From assembly GCF_024213665.1 (NCBI RefSeq), contig NZ_JANAVP010000001.1, positions 248,001-312,000 on the forward strand: a stretch of DNA of 64,000 nt, written 5' to 3'. Positions 18,007 to 29,147 of the stretch are shown in pieces. Below the pieces are notes generated by a model. It made no database searches. It saw only the letters and a program-made list of their open reading frames with translations, and had not been told where the DNA came from. The translations under genes and the position numbers were made by a program. Origin of the DNA: Streptomyces sp. A3M-1-3. Lineage in GTDB: Bacteria > Actinomycetota > Actinomycetes > Streptomycetales > Streptomycetaceae. The stretch's first letter is position 1, and each line of letters starts with the position of its first letter.

Positions 18007-18319
18007 TAGGTCCTGTCCGGCCGATCATGCCGGGCTCGCGTTCCCGCAGTGACATCAGCCGCTCCGCGGCGGGCCGCGCCTCGCCGCGTTGTCGTCGGTC
18101 GCCGACGTCCCCCAGCTACCTCCCCCAGCTACCTCCCCCAGCTACCGCTGGGGGTGCCCCCAGGGGGTGCCCCCAGAGGTGCCCCCAGGGGTGCCCCCAG
18201 AGGTGCCCCCACCGCATCGCCCGTCGCGGCAGCGACTGATGTCACGGCCTCCTCCGCCTTGCGATCCACGGCACCACACCCCGCTCCCTGATCCGGCCTG
18301 ATCGACCGGACAGGACCTA
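18007..18319. mobile_element. MITE-like element with inverted ends and TA flanks
   Basis: The left end GGTCCTGTCCGGCCGATCA, from 18009, matches the reverse complement of the right end, which finishes at 18317, with few changes over about 28 bases. A second inverted match lies inside (GTGACATCAG near 18048 and its complement near 18238). The element is 309 bp, is flanked by TA on both sides, and encodes no credible protein. These are the marks of a non-autonomous transposon (MITE) that uses a TA target, as IS630/mariner-type elements do. The right TA is part of the TAG stop of the neighbouring GGDEF-EAL gene. Confidence 0.7.
18108..18212. repeat. Nested short tandem repeats inside the element
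   Basis: Three copies of a 13-base unit (CCCCCAGCTACCT type) are followed by about five copies of a 12-base unit (GGTGCCCCCAGA/G). Between them sits CAGCTACCGCTGGGGG, a short palindrome typical of Streptomyces intergenic repeats. The tract makes strong alternative hairpins. Confidence 0.8.
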
Positions 18320-20491
18320 GTTCACCACCTGGCCGGACGGGGTGTCCGCCTCCTTCGGGGCGGGCTCGGCGGCGGATGCCGCCGCCAGTTCGGCCGGGCG
18401 GCGCCAGCCGTGTTCGCCGCGGGCCAGCAGCCAGGCCGTCGCCTCCTGCGGAGGCATCGCGGCGGCGACGAGCCACCCCTGCACCGCGTCGCAGCCCAGG
18501 TCGCGCAGGCGCTCCCAGGTCTCGTCGTCCTCGACGCCCTCGGCGACGACGAGCAGGCCGAGCGAGTGGGCCAGGTCGACCGTGCACCGCACGATCTCGG
18601 CGTCCTCGGTGTCGACCGCGAGCCGGGCCACGAACGAGCGGTCGATCTTGAGCTCGCTGACCGGCAGCCGGCGCAGGTGGACCAGGGACGAGTACCCGGT
18701 ACCGAAGTCGTCCAGGGACATCTTCACGCCGTGGCCGGTGAGGCCGGCGAGGGTGTCGGCAGCCCGCTGCGGGTCTTCCAGCAGCACGTGCTCCGTTATT
18801 TCCAGCTGGAGGGCGCCGGCCGGGACCCCGTGCCGTGCCAGCCGCGCCGCCACCGCGCCGGCGAAGCCGGGTGTGTGGACGTCGCGGGGCGAGACATTGA
18901 CGGCCACCGGGACGTACAGCCCCTGCGCGCGCCACTGCGCGACCTGGGCGAGCGCCGTCTCCAGGACGTACTCGGTCAGGTGCGGCATCAGTCCGGAGGA
19001 CTCGGCGATGGCTATGAACTCGTCGGGTGAGACGCGGCCTCGCTCCGGGTGCACCCACCGGACGAGCGCCTCGAGCCCGGCGACCTGGCCGTCGAAGCGG
19101 ACCTTTGGCTGGTAGTGGAGTTCGACCTCGCTCGCGTCCAGTGCCCGGCGCAGATCGCCCAGCAGGCCGAGCCGGTCGGGGGTGTTGCTGTCGCGCTTGG
19201 ACTCGTACACCTCGACGCCGGTGCGGTCCCGCTTGGCCTGGTACATCGCCACGTCCGCGCGCCGCAGCAGCCCTTCGGCGTCCAGTGCGTGGTCGGGGAA
19301 GACGGACAGGCCGGCGCTGGCCTCCAGGACGAGGGTGAGCCCGTCCAGGTCGAGCGGGGAGCTGAGTTCCGCGACGAGGTGGCGGGCGACGCGCTGCGCG
19401 CTGGTGGTGGAGTCGGTGGTGGGCAGCAGTACGGCGAACTCGTCGCCGCCCAGCCGGGCCGCCTCCGCACCGCGGGGCAGCGCCAGTTGGAGCCGCTCCG
19501 CTATCTGCAGCAGCAGCCGGTCGCCCGCCAGATGACCGAGCGTGTCATTGACCGCGCGGAACCGGTCGAGGTCTATCAGGACGAGGGCGGACCGGGAGCC
19601 GATCCGCTCGGCCTCGTCCAGCGCGGACCAGGTCCGCTCCAGCAGCCATTGCCGGTTGGGCAGTCCGGTCAGGGGATCGCGCAGTTGCTCCTCCGCTCGC
19701 GCCCGGGCGATCCACAGGGTGGAGTCCAGGGCGATCAGGGGGACGGCGAAGAGCGGCAGCAGCACCGGCATCGACATGGCGACCACGCAGATCAGCGGCG
19801 TGATGCCGAGCAGGGCGCCGGCGACCAGGCCCTGCCTGAGCAGGGCGGTACGGGCGACCGTGGGCAGTCCGCCGCCGTGCTGGGCGAGGGCGTACCAGAG
19901 GAGCACCCGGGTGACGCCGAGATAGGCGGTGGCGGCCAGTGCCACTTCGGGCACCGCGCCGATGCCCCAGTCCAGCGGCTGCCAGGGCTGCTCCACGGTC
20001 GGTACGACATCGAACGCCGCGAGGACCAGCGCGCCGGCGCCGATGCCCAGGATGTCCACCGCGCCGTGCAGCACGCCGAGGCGCCATCGTCGCCTGCGGG
20101 CCGCGCCGACCAGTACGACGACGGCCAGGCTGACCAGCCCGGCCGGCAGCCAGCCGTACAGCAGCAGCACGGCGAGGGTGAGAGCCGCGCCGGAGCCGGT
20201 GCCGCCCCACCACCTGCCGCGGCCTAGGGCCACCAGGTGGCCGACGATGATCCCGGTGAGCAGCGCCAGGGACCAGCCGACGGCCGAGTCGGGGAACAGG
20301 GCGTGCCCGTCCCGCAGTGCGCTGAAGACACCGCCGGCCAGCACCAGGCCGGCGACCGCCACGACGACGCCGGGCAGCGCGACGCTGAACCTGGCCGTAC
20401 TGTCTTCCGTGGTCTCTTCCGGGGGCCTGGGAGCCAGGCGCCCGAACCTGCGCAGCCGCGAGTCCGGGGCGGCGCTCTCGGTCGGTTTCAT
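18317..20491 (-). CDS. Membrane-bound GGDEF-EAL protein (c-di-GMP turnover, RmdB-like)
   Basis: A 724-residue protein with an N-terminal membrane part of about eight to ten helices (to about residue 250), then GGDEF and EAL domains. The cyclase loop is intact (RLGGDEFAVLL). The RxxD inhibitory site expected just before it is not conserved (PRGA instead). The EAL domain keeps LEALVRW, VNVSP, LEITEHV, DDFGTGYSSL and the K in LKIDRSF, so phosphodiesterase activity is likely. Architecture and place beside ligA fit S. coelicolor RmdB (SCO5495, from memory), which affects the start of sporulation. The start ATG follows GAGAGGGACGG. The TAG stop coincides with the edge of the inverted-repeat element. 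Confidence 0.9.
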   Translation of the reverse strand: MKPTESAAPDSRLRRFGRLAPRPPEETTEDSTARFSVALPGVVVAVAGLVLAGGVFSALRDGHALFPDSAVGWSLALLTGIIVGHLVALGRGRWWGGTGSGAALTLAVLLLYGWLPAGLVSLAVVVLVGAARRRRWRLGVLHGAVDILGIGAGALVLAAFDVVPTVEQPWQPLDWGIGAVPEVALAATAYLGVTRVLLWYALAQHGGGLPTVARTALLRQGLVAGALLGITPLICVVAMSMPVLLPLFAVPLIALDSTLWIARARAEEQLRDPLTGLPNRQWLLERTWSALDEAERIGSRSALVLIDLDRFRAVNDTLGHLAGDRLLLQIAERLQLALPRGAEAARLGGDEFAVLLPTTDSTTSAQRVARHLVAELSSPLDLDGLTLVLEASAGLSVFPDHALDAEGLLRRADVAMYQAKRDRTGVEVYESKRDSNTPDRLGLLGDLRRALDASEVELHYQPKVRFDGQVAGLEALVRWVHPERGRVSPDEFIAIAESSGLMPHLTEYVLETALAQVAQWRAQGLYVPVAVNVSPRDVHTPGFAGAVAARLARHGVPAGALQLEITEHVLLEDPQRAADTLAGLTGHGVKMSLDDFGTGYSSLVHLRRLPVSELKIDRSFVARLAVDTEDAEIVRCTVDLAHSLGLLVVAEGVEDDETWERLRDLGCDAVQGWLVAAAMPPQEATAWLLARGEHGWRRPAELAAASAAEPAPKEADTPSGQVVN

Positions 20492-20731
20492 GCCCGTCCC
20501 TCTCACAGCCGGCGGTGCCCGTGCCACGTGGTGGCCCCGTTGTCATGCCACCACGGCCGAATGCCCACCACACAGCCGTGCACGACAGGCGCACCCCTCA
20601 ACAGTAGGCCGCGGAAGGCGTCCACGGGCAGCGGTCGGCGGGGGTTGCCCGAATGCGACCTGGCCGCCCTTATCCATCTGGTATGCGCCGAACGGGTGAT
20701 GTCCGCCCCCCTCTTGGCCTCGGCCGCCCTG

Positions 20732-23924
<3,193 letters not shown>

Positions 23925-23928
<4 letters not shown>

Positions 23929-24623
23929 CGTCCCGGCCGCACCATCAGGTCGTTGACCTCCGCGTCGCGCGGCAGATCGATGGCCATCAGGATCGTCGTG
24001 GCGACCGACTCCGGGTCGATCCAGCGCGCCGGGTCGTACTCCTTGCCCTCCTGGGAGTGCACCTTGGCCTGCATGGGGCTCGCGGTGCGGCCCGGGTAGA
24101 CCGAGGTGACGCGGATGCCGTTCGGCTTCTCCTCGTGGCGCAGCGAGTCGGCAAGGGCCTTCAGACCGTGCTTGGACGCGGCGTACGCGCCCCACTCGGC
24201 GTGCGCGGCCAGGCCCGCACCGGAGTTGACGAAGACCACATGCCCCTGCGAGACACGGAGTTGGGGCAGTACGAGGCGGGTGATCTCGGCCGGGGCGATC
24301 AGGTTCACGTTGAGCTGCTGGTGCCATGTCTTCGGCCGCAGGTCGCCGATCGGACCGAGGTCGACGATGCCGGCGATGTGCAGCAGCGAGTCGAGCCGGT
24401 CCGGGAGGGCCTGGTGGGAGAAGGCCCAGGACAGGCGGTCCGGGTCGGCCAGGTCGCCGACGAGGGTGCGGGCACCCGGGAAGCGGGCGGCGAGCTCCTT
24501 GGCCCGGCCGGCGTCACGGGCCAGCAGGACGAGGTCGTCGCCCCGCTCGTCGAGCCGGCGCGCGACGGCAGCGCCGATCCCTGAACCTGCACCGGTGATC
24601 AGATGGGTAGCCATACCGGCCAT
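23925..24623 (-). CDS. Short-chain dehydrogenase/reductase
   Basis: A 232-residue classical SDR. The dinucleotide loop TGAGSGIGAAVA, the structural HIAG, the catalytic Ser (NSGAG) and the pair YAASKHGLK are all present. It should oxidise an alcohol or reduce a ketone with NAD(P); the substrate is unknown. The gene starts at 24623 or at the ATG at 24614, and is translationally coupled to the MetE-like gene. It is divergent from the DUF427 gene. Confidence 0.88.
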
Positions 24624-24675
24624 GCTCGCATCACCGGCGGGGAAGAAGCCCGCCCGCCCCGATGCTGATGTCCGT

Positions 24676-24999
24676 ATGACTCATGGACACCGCATCACCG
24701 TCGAGCAGGGCACGGAACACGTACGCGTCGTACGCGACGGGCAGGTCCTGGCGGAGAGCCGGCGGCCGCTGCTGCTGCGCGAAACGGGGTGCCCGGTGAG
24801 GTACTACCTGCCGCCCGACGACGTACGCACCGAACTGCTGACGCGCTCCGACTCCCACACCCACTGTCCGTTCAAGGGCGACGCCGACTACTGGTCGGTG
24901 CCCGGCGCGGCGGATCTCGTCTGGGCGTACCCCGACCCGAAGCCCGACGTCGCCGCGATCAAGGACCACTTCTGCTTCTACGACACCGAGGTCGTCTGA
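24676..24999 (+). CDS. DUF427-family protein
   Basis: A 107-residue protein with the DUF427 pattern: VRVVRDGQVLAESRRPLLL, then RYYLPPDDV, CPFKGDADYWSV and DHFCFYDTEVV. This family is a small beta barrel with no settled biochemical role. The ATG at 24676 fits the family start; the frame is open further upstream but only as a shadow of the SDR gene on the other strand. Confidence 0.85.
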   Translation: MTHGHRITVEQGTEHVRVVRDGQVLAESRRPLLLRETGCPVRYYLPPDDVRTELLTRSDSHTHCPFKGDADYWSVPGAADLVWAYPDPKPDVAAIKDHFCFYDTEVV

Positions 25000-25069
25000 C
25001 CCGGAGAAGGTTTTCGTACCGGACCGGCCTCCCCCGTGGGAAACGTCCTGACCTCGGGCGGTGTGTCCG

Positions 25070-25089
25070 CGAAGACACTCCGAAGACAC
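25070..25089 (+). promoter_or_regulatory. Candidate SARP operator: 9-base direct repeats, 11-bp period
   Basis: CGAAGACAC occurs at 25070-25078 and again at 25081-25089, exactly 11 bases apart, that is one helical turn. Direct repeats of about 7 bases with a 4-base gap are the known binding pattern of SARP activators. The repeats lie about 140 bases before the secreted-peptide gene, and a SARP-like gene lies 3 kb downstream. The link between the two is inferred. Confidence 0.55.
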
Positions 25090-25227
25090 CGGCGGGCGAA
25101 GATCGGAACATGCGGAAGATCCATCAACAACGCCTGGAACACCTGTGGGAGAAGGGGGCGCCCAAGTCTGTGACAGCCGCCGGCCGCTCGGCCGAACCGG
25201 CTCGATCCAAGACTTGTGGAGAATTCT

Positions 25228-25677
25228 GTGAAGAAGAGCCAGCGCATCATCGCAAGCACTGTGCTCGCGGGTGCTCTGATCGGTATTGGCGCTCCCGTGT
25301 CCGCCGCTGCTGCGTCGGCGACGCCCACTCGGGCCGTGGCCCAGGTGCAGACGGTCGACACCCACCGTGCGGTGTCCTCGGCTGCGGACATCAAGATCAC
25401 CTCTTCGGCGTCCACGCCGGCCACCGGTTCCGCCGCCGCGGCCTCCGCGGAGGCGAAGCACAGCCAGGCCGGCCGGCTCGGCTGGGTCATCAACAAGCTG
25501 AAGGGCCTCGGCGGCGCCGCGTGGAACAAGCTGACCGATGCTGCGCGCGCCGGTTACGCCAAGTTCAAGGAGGTCTACGAGCGGGTCGTTCCGTGGCTCG
25601 TCCGGAAGGCCATTTCGGTCGGCGCCACCGTCTACGAGGTCTACGTGGCTGTCCGGGAGATCATCGGTCTCTTCTGA
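25228..25677 (+). CDS. Secreted Cys-free amphipathic protein, bacteriocin-like candidate
   Basis: A 149-residue protein, not recognised as a known family. Residues 1-28 form a Sec signal (VKKSQRIIASTVLAGALIG, cleavage near VSA-AA). Residues 30-78 are Ala/Ser/Thr-rich and look like a pro-region. Residues 80-149 are helical, cationic and amphipathic, with Trp at 86, 99 and 123 and a hydrophobic C-terminus (VREIIGLF). There is no cysteine in the protein. That tail looks like leaderless or saposin-type bacteriocins. The GTG at 25228 follows GGAG at good spacing. An ABC transporter, a small membrane protein and a SARP-like regulator follow. Antimicrobial function is inference; a surface protein is the alternative. 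Confidence 0.7.
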   Translation: MKKSQRIIASTVLAGALIGIGAPVSAAAASATPTRAVAQVQTVDTHRAVSSAADIKITSSASTPATGSAAAASAEAKHSQAGRLGWVINKLKGLGGAAWNKLTDAARAGYAKFKEVYERVVPWLVRKAISVGATVYEVYVAVREIIGLF

Positions 25678-25779
25678 CCCGCAGCACAGCACTGAGGACT
25701 GCGGCCGATGGGAGTTCCCTCTTCCCGTCGGCCGCGCTCCTGTTCCTTGTCTCCGCCGAGCAGACGGGCAGTACAGCAC

Positions 25780-26718
25780 GTGATTGAGGCACGTCATCTG
25801 ACAAAGAGGTTTCGGGGTGCGACTGCGGTCGACGACCTCACGTTCACGGTGCCCGCAGGAGCGGTAACCGGCTTCGTGGGCCCCAACGGTGCCGGCAAGT
25901 CGACCACCATGCGCCTCATGCTGGGGCTCGACGCGGGACAGGGGCAGACACTCTTCGACGGTCGCCCACTGGCCGAGGTGACCGATCCGAGCCGCGTAGT
26001 GGGGGCGTTGCTGGACAGCCGCTGCTTCCACCCCAAACGATCGGCCCGCAACCATCTGCGCTCGATGGCAGCGGCCGTGGGGGTGTCCGCCGCCCGAGCA
26101 GAGGAATGCCTGCGGCTGGTGGGACTCGAATCCGTGGCGGACAAACGCCCCAAGGGCTTCTCGCTGGGCATGGCCCAGCGGCTGGGACTGGCAGCCGCGC
26201 TGCTCGGCGACCCGCGCGTGCTCATCCTCGACGAGCCGGCGAACGGGCTGGATCCGCAGACCGTCACGTGGCTGCGGACCTTTCTCAGAGCGCTGGCCGA
26301 CGAAGGGCGCACCGTTTTCCTCTCCAGTCATCTGCTGACGGAGATGGCTCTGCTCGCCGACCATCTCGTGGTCATCGGCAAGGGCAGACTCATCGCGGAC
26401 ACGAGTGTCACCGATTTCGTCAGCCGGAACACGGCCGGTGAAGTGGTCCTTCGTACGCCGGCCAATCCCGATCTCGTCGGACGCCTGCGCGAGGACGGTG
26501 CTTCGGTCGTCGTGGACGACGAGACCCTGGTCCTCACCGGTATCAGCCAGCAGCGGGTCGCGGAAATCGCCTGGGAGGAACGGGCGTTGGTCCTGGAGTT
26601 GTCGACCCGTCGGGGATCGCTCGAGGACGCCTACCTCGCACTGACCGGAGCGGCGGTGGAGTTCGGGCCACGACACGCCGTACCCGCAACCGCCAACACC
26701 TCGTCGAGGAGCCTGTGA
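25780..26718 (+). CDS. ABC transporter ATP-binding protein (BcrA/antibiotic-export type)
   Basis: A 312-residue ATPase with Walker A (GPNGAGKSTTMRLMLG), signature (SLGMAQRLGLAAALLG), Walker B (RVLILDEPANGLD) and switch His (FLSSHLLTEM). The Gln after Walker A strand four and the C-terminal extension match the BcrA-like group that handles peptide antibiotics or gives self-immunity. The GTG at 25780 begins the natural N-terminus (IEARHLTKRF). Its stop overlaps the permease start as GATG, so both are made together. The signature has M in place of the usual Q. Confidence 0.9.
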   Translation: MIEARHLTKRFRGATAVDDLTFTVPAGAVTGFVGPNGAGKSTTMRLMLGLDAGQGQTLFDGRPLAEVTDPSRVVGALLDSRCFHPKRSARNHLRSMAAAVGVSAARAEECLRLVGLESVADKRPKGFSLGMAQRLGLAAALLGDPRVLILDEPANGLDPQTVTWLRTFLRALADEGRTVFLSSHLLTEMALLADHLVVIGKGRLIADTSVTDFVSRNTAGEVVLRTPANPDLVGRLREDGASVVVDDETLVLTGISQQRVAEIAWEERALVLELSTRRGSLEDAYLALTGAAVEFGPRHAVPATANTSSRSL

Positions 26719-27545
26719 TGACAACCCGAGCACCGGCGGCTCTCGTATCCGGGGGCGTCGCCCGTGGCATCCGGTACGAGTGGGTCCGCTTCAGCACGCT
26801 GCGGTCGAGCTACTGGGCGGCCGGCTGGATCGTGGCCCTCTCCCTCCTCTTCGGCGTATCTCTCGGCATGGACGTGAGGGGCCTCCCGGAGAATTCGCGG
26901 ATTTCCGGTGACCTCGCATTCCAGAACCTCAACCTTGCGGCAGAGTTCACCGGCATTCCGCTGATCGGTCTCATCGTCGGAATCCTCGGGATTTGCAGCA
27001 TGACGCACGAGCACCGGTACGGAACGATCCGCCCGCTATTCGTAGCCATACCGCGGCGAGCGGACGTCGTCCTGGCCAAGGTCTACGTCATCTCCGGCGC
27101 CGCTGCGGCAGCCACTGCGCTGAGCTGCCTCATTGTCGTTTGCGCAGCCATGGCAGTCAGCACCGGAAGACTTATCGAGGCAGCTCCCGGCACGGGCGGA
27201 ATACTTCTCGCCATATCCTGCTATTTCGCCGTGGTCGTGCTGTGCGCGATCGCCGGTATCGCGCTCGGGACCGTGACTCGTTCCAGTGCTGTCGCGATCG
27301 CCCTGTGGCTGGTATTCCCTCTCCTGGGCGAGACGACCATCTATCTGGTCGTCCACGGCCTCGACAGTTTGCAGGCCATTGCGGCAGCGGCGGATTGGCT
27401 GCCATTCCGCGCAGCACAGAAGGGCGTCGCTTCCACGGATTTCGAGAACATTCCGCGCCGCCTGTTGGGCGTGCTCGTCTTCACCGCCTGGGTATCCGGC
27501 CTGGCGGCGGCGGCGTTCCATGCCGTACAGCGCCGCGATGCCTGA
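26718..27545 (+). CDS. ABC transporter permease (ABC-2 type)
   Basis: A 275-residue protein with about six membrane helices (for example YWAAGWIVALSLLFGVSLG, IPLIGLIVGILGICSM, VYVISGAAAAATALSCLIVV, AIALWLVFPLLGETTIYLVV). EHRYGTIRPLF between helices two and three is typical of ABC-2 permeases. Its ATG overlaps the ATPase stop by one base. The gene uses codons rare in Streptomyces close together (AGA and CTT near 27166, then ATA, CTT and ATA near 27200-27220), which suggests acquisition from a lower-GC source. Confidence 0.88.
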   Translation: MTTRAPAALVSGGVARGIRYEWVRFSTLRSSYWAAGWIVALSLLFGVSLGMDVRGLPENSRISGDLAFQNLNLAAEFTGIPLIGLIVGILGICSMTHEHRYGTIRPLFVAIPRRADVVLAKVYVISGAAAAATALSCLIVVCAAMAVSTGRLIEAAPGTGGILLAISCYFAVVVLCAIAGIALGTVTRSSAVAIALWLVFPLLGETTIYLVVHGLDSLQAIAAAADWLPFRAAQKGVASTDFENIPRRLLGVLVFTAWVSGLAAAAFHAVQRRDA

Positions 27546-27578
27546 GAAAAGCTCCGACTATCCGCAGCAAGGAACCCG

Positions 27579-27878
27579 ATGACCGATCATTCAGGAACTG
27601 CTCGGCAGAACAACCGCGAGGACAGTTCCCTCAGCGGCCACACATGGCCACTCATTCCCCTGCTGATCGCCTCGATCCTCCTTCGCGCGTCCGGCGACAG
27701 CCTGTGGGCCCAGGTGTGCGCTGCCGCCATGGGCGGTCTGGGCGCGCTGGCGGCCGTTTACGGCATGTCTCAGTGCGTTCAGGCGGCCCGGCAGAACAAG
27801 GCGCAGCGAACCGCCGCGGCCGGGGTGATCCTTGTACTCCTCGTGGGTTTGGCCAACCTGGTTCGGCACTTCCTCTGA
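27579..27878 (+). CDS. Small membrane protein, possible immunity factor
   Basis: A 99-residue protein with three predicted helices (LIPLLIASILLRA, VCAAAMGGLGALAAVYGM and AGVILVLLVGLANLV). The ATG follows AAGGA at good spacing, 33 bases after the permease. No known family was recognised. Its size, topology and place in a peptide/ABC transporter operon are those of immunity proteins of bacteriocin clusters; this is inference. Confidence 0.65.
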   Translation: MTDHSGTARQNNREDSSLSGHTWPLIPLLIASILLRASGDSLWAQVCAAAMGGLGALAAVYGMSQCVQAARQNKAQRTAAAGVILVLLVGLANLVRHFL

Positions 27879-27900
27879 CCGGGCACCTCGGAGACCAGCG

Positions 27901-27931
27901 CGGAGCCCCCTGGCCGGCCCAGGGGGCTCCG
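27901..27931 (+). terminator. Terminator of the peptide/ABC operon
   Basis: A perfect 13-pair stem (CGGAGCCCCCTGG with CCAGGGGGCTCCG) around a five-base loop, followed by GTTCGTTC. It lies 23 bases after the small membrane protein and closes the operon before the regulator gene. Confidence 0.88.
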
Positions 27932-28085
27932 TTCGTTCACCAAAGCGGTAGGCCTCCCGCGGGCGGTCGGATAGGGTTGAGCGAAGATCACACTTAGTTC
28001 AATACTGCACAAAGGTACAGAGGTGCAGTTACGGGGAGGGGCCGGGAGCGTGCACGGCCCCACAGAATGAGACTGGAGCAGACCA

Positions 28086-28871
28086 ATGACTACGGTCCGC
28101 TATGCAATCAAGAAAGTCGGCATCACCCAAAGCGAAAACACCGAATGCGCACATCGCGCAGCCCCCATTGTTCTACAAATGCTCGGTGAAGACGGAATAC
28201 ACTTCAGTGGCCGCCAGAGCGAGAGAATCGCACCGCAAGCCGCGGAACTCATCGCCTTTGTGCTGCTGAGCCCGCGACGGGAAGTACGGCGCCCCGCGAT
28301 CCTTGGCGCCCTCTGGCCCTCACACGACCCGCGCACCGCACGAAGGCGTCTGAGCAGACTCCTGTGGCGCTGCCAGCAGATCCTGCCGAGCGACATCCCC
28401 GTAGTGAAAGGGGAATCGATCAGCATCACCGATCAACTGCGCAGCGACTATCACGCCGCCGAAGAAGTCATCGACCGCATCATGCGAGGTGTCTGCCCCA
28501 AGGATCAAGAACTGATGCCGCTTCACCGACGGCTGCTGACGGATGTGACGGCCGAGTGGACCGAAGACCACCGCACGCACTGGGACCGGCGCCGCACCCA
28601 AGCGCTGGAGCGAGTGGGCGAGATGTGCCTGACCGAAGGCCGCGCCCGATCAGCCGCACTCCACGCCGGATACCTCGCCGACTGGCAGCCCTTGAACGAA
28701 CGCGCGCATCAACTGCTTTTCCAGGCCGCCCTCGCTGACGGTATGCCAGGACGGGCCATTGAAATCTTCCGCCGGTACAGGCGCACGCTGCGGCGGGAAC
28801 TCGGGGTGGAACCCAGCCCCAGCTTCATCGAACACGCCCGCGCCGCGGAGCGCGGCCGGCCGGCCGCCTGA
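28086..28871 (+). CDS. SARP-like transcriptional activator with BTAD domain
   Basis: A 261-residue protein. Residues about 30-120 form a winged-helix DNA-binding domain (LLSPRREVRRPAILGALWPS, then RRRLSRLLWRC). The second half is the bacterial transcriptional activation domain (QALERVGEMCLTEGR, then AIEIFRRYRRTLRRELGVEP). This two-domain plan is that of small SARP activators of antibiotic clusters. It has its own upstream region with the tandem octamers AGGTACAG-AGGTGCAG near 28013. It is the likely activator of the secreted-peptide operon, given the 11-bp-period repeat there. Confidence 0.85.
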   Translation: MTTVRYAIKKVGITQSENTECAHRAAPIVLQMLGEDGIHFSGRQSERIAPQAAELIAFVLLSPRREVRRPAILGALWPSHDPRTARRRLSRLLWRCQQILPSDIPVVKGESISITDQLRSDYHAAEEVIDRIMRGVCPKDQELMPLHRRLLTDVTAEWTEDHRTHWDRRRTQALERVGEMCLTEGRARSAALHAGYLADWQPLNERAHQLLFQAALADGMPGRAIEIFRRYRRTLRRELGVEPSPSFIEHARAAERGRPAA

Positions 28872-28982
28872 CGCGTGACGCCGACGGCCGGGCCGGGAAC
28901 CTCCCGGCCCGGCCGCAGCCGTCGAAGCCCATATCCGGATCAGCTGTCGGCCACGCCCGATTCCGGGGACCCCAGCACCCGT

Positions 28983-29117
28983 ATGACGCTGCGCAACCGT
29001 TGCGAGCCGAGCGGCTTCGTCGCGATCGGCGCGAGCGTGATGGCCGCGGCGATGCCGCGGGCGAACCGAAAGGACCTGGCGGCCCTGAAGAAGCTGCTGG
29101 AGGCCCGGGCCGGATAG
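28983..29117 (+). CDS. Very small hypothetical protein
   Basis: A 44-codon frame beginning MTLRNRCEPSGFVAIGASVM and ending DLAALKKLLEARAG. The end is helical and charged. No ribosome site is clear, and the frame is open upstream without a good start, so it may instead be the tail of a decayed gene. It is listed because the residue pattern is protein-like and the gap between the SARP gene and mnmA is otherwise empty. Confidence 0.35.
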   Translation: MTLRNRCEPSGFVAIGASVMAAAMPRANRKDLAALKKLLEARAG

Positions 29118-29147
29118 GTGCCGTCCCCGGAGTCCCGCGGGCCCGCG

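Noticed and set aside
18108..18212. CRISPR array
   Set aside because: The repeats are 12-13 bases without unique spacers of regular length; they are simple tandem and palindromic repeats.
24631..26733. Minus-strand frame of 700 codons over the secreted-peptide and ABC genes
   Set aside because: No recognisable domain, and it conflicts with the plus-strand ABC ATPase, which has all nucleotide-binding motifs.
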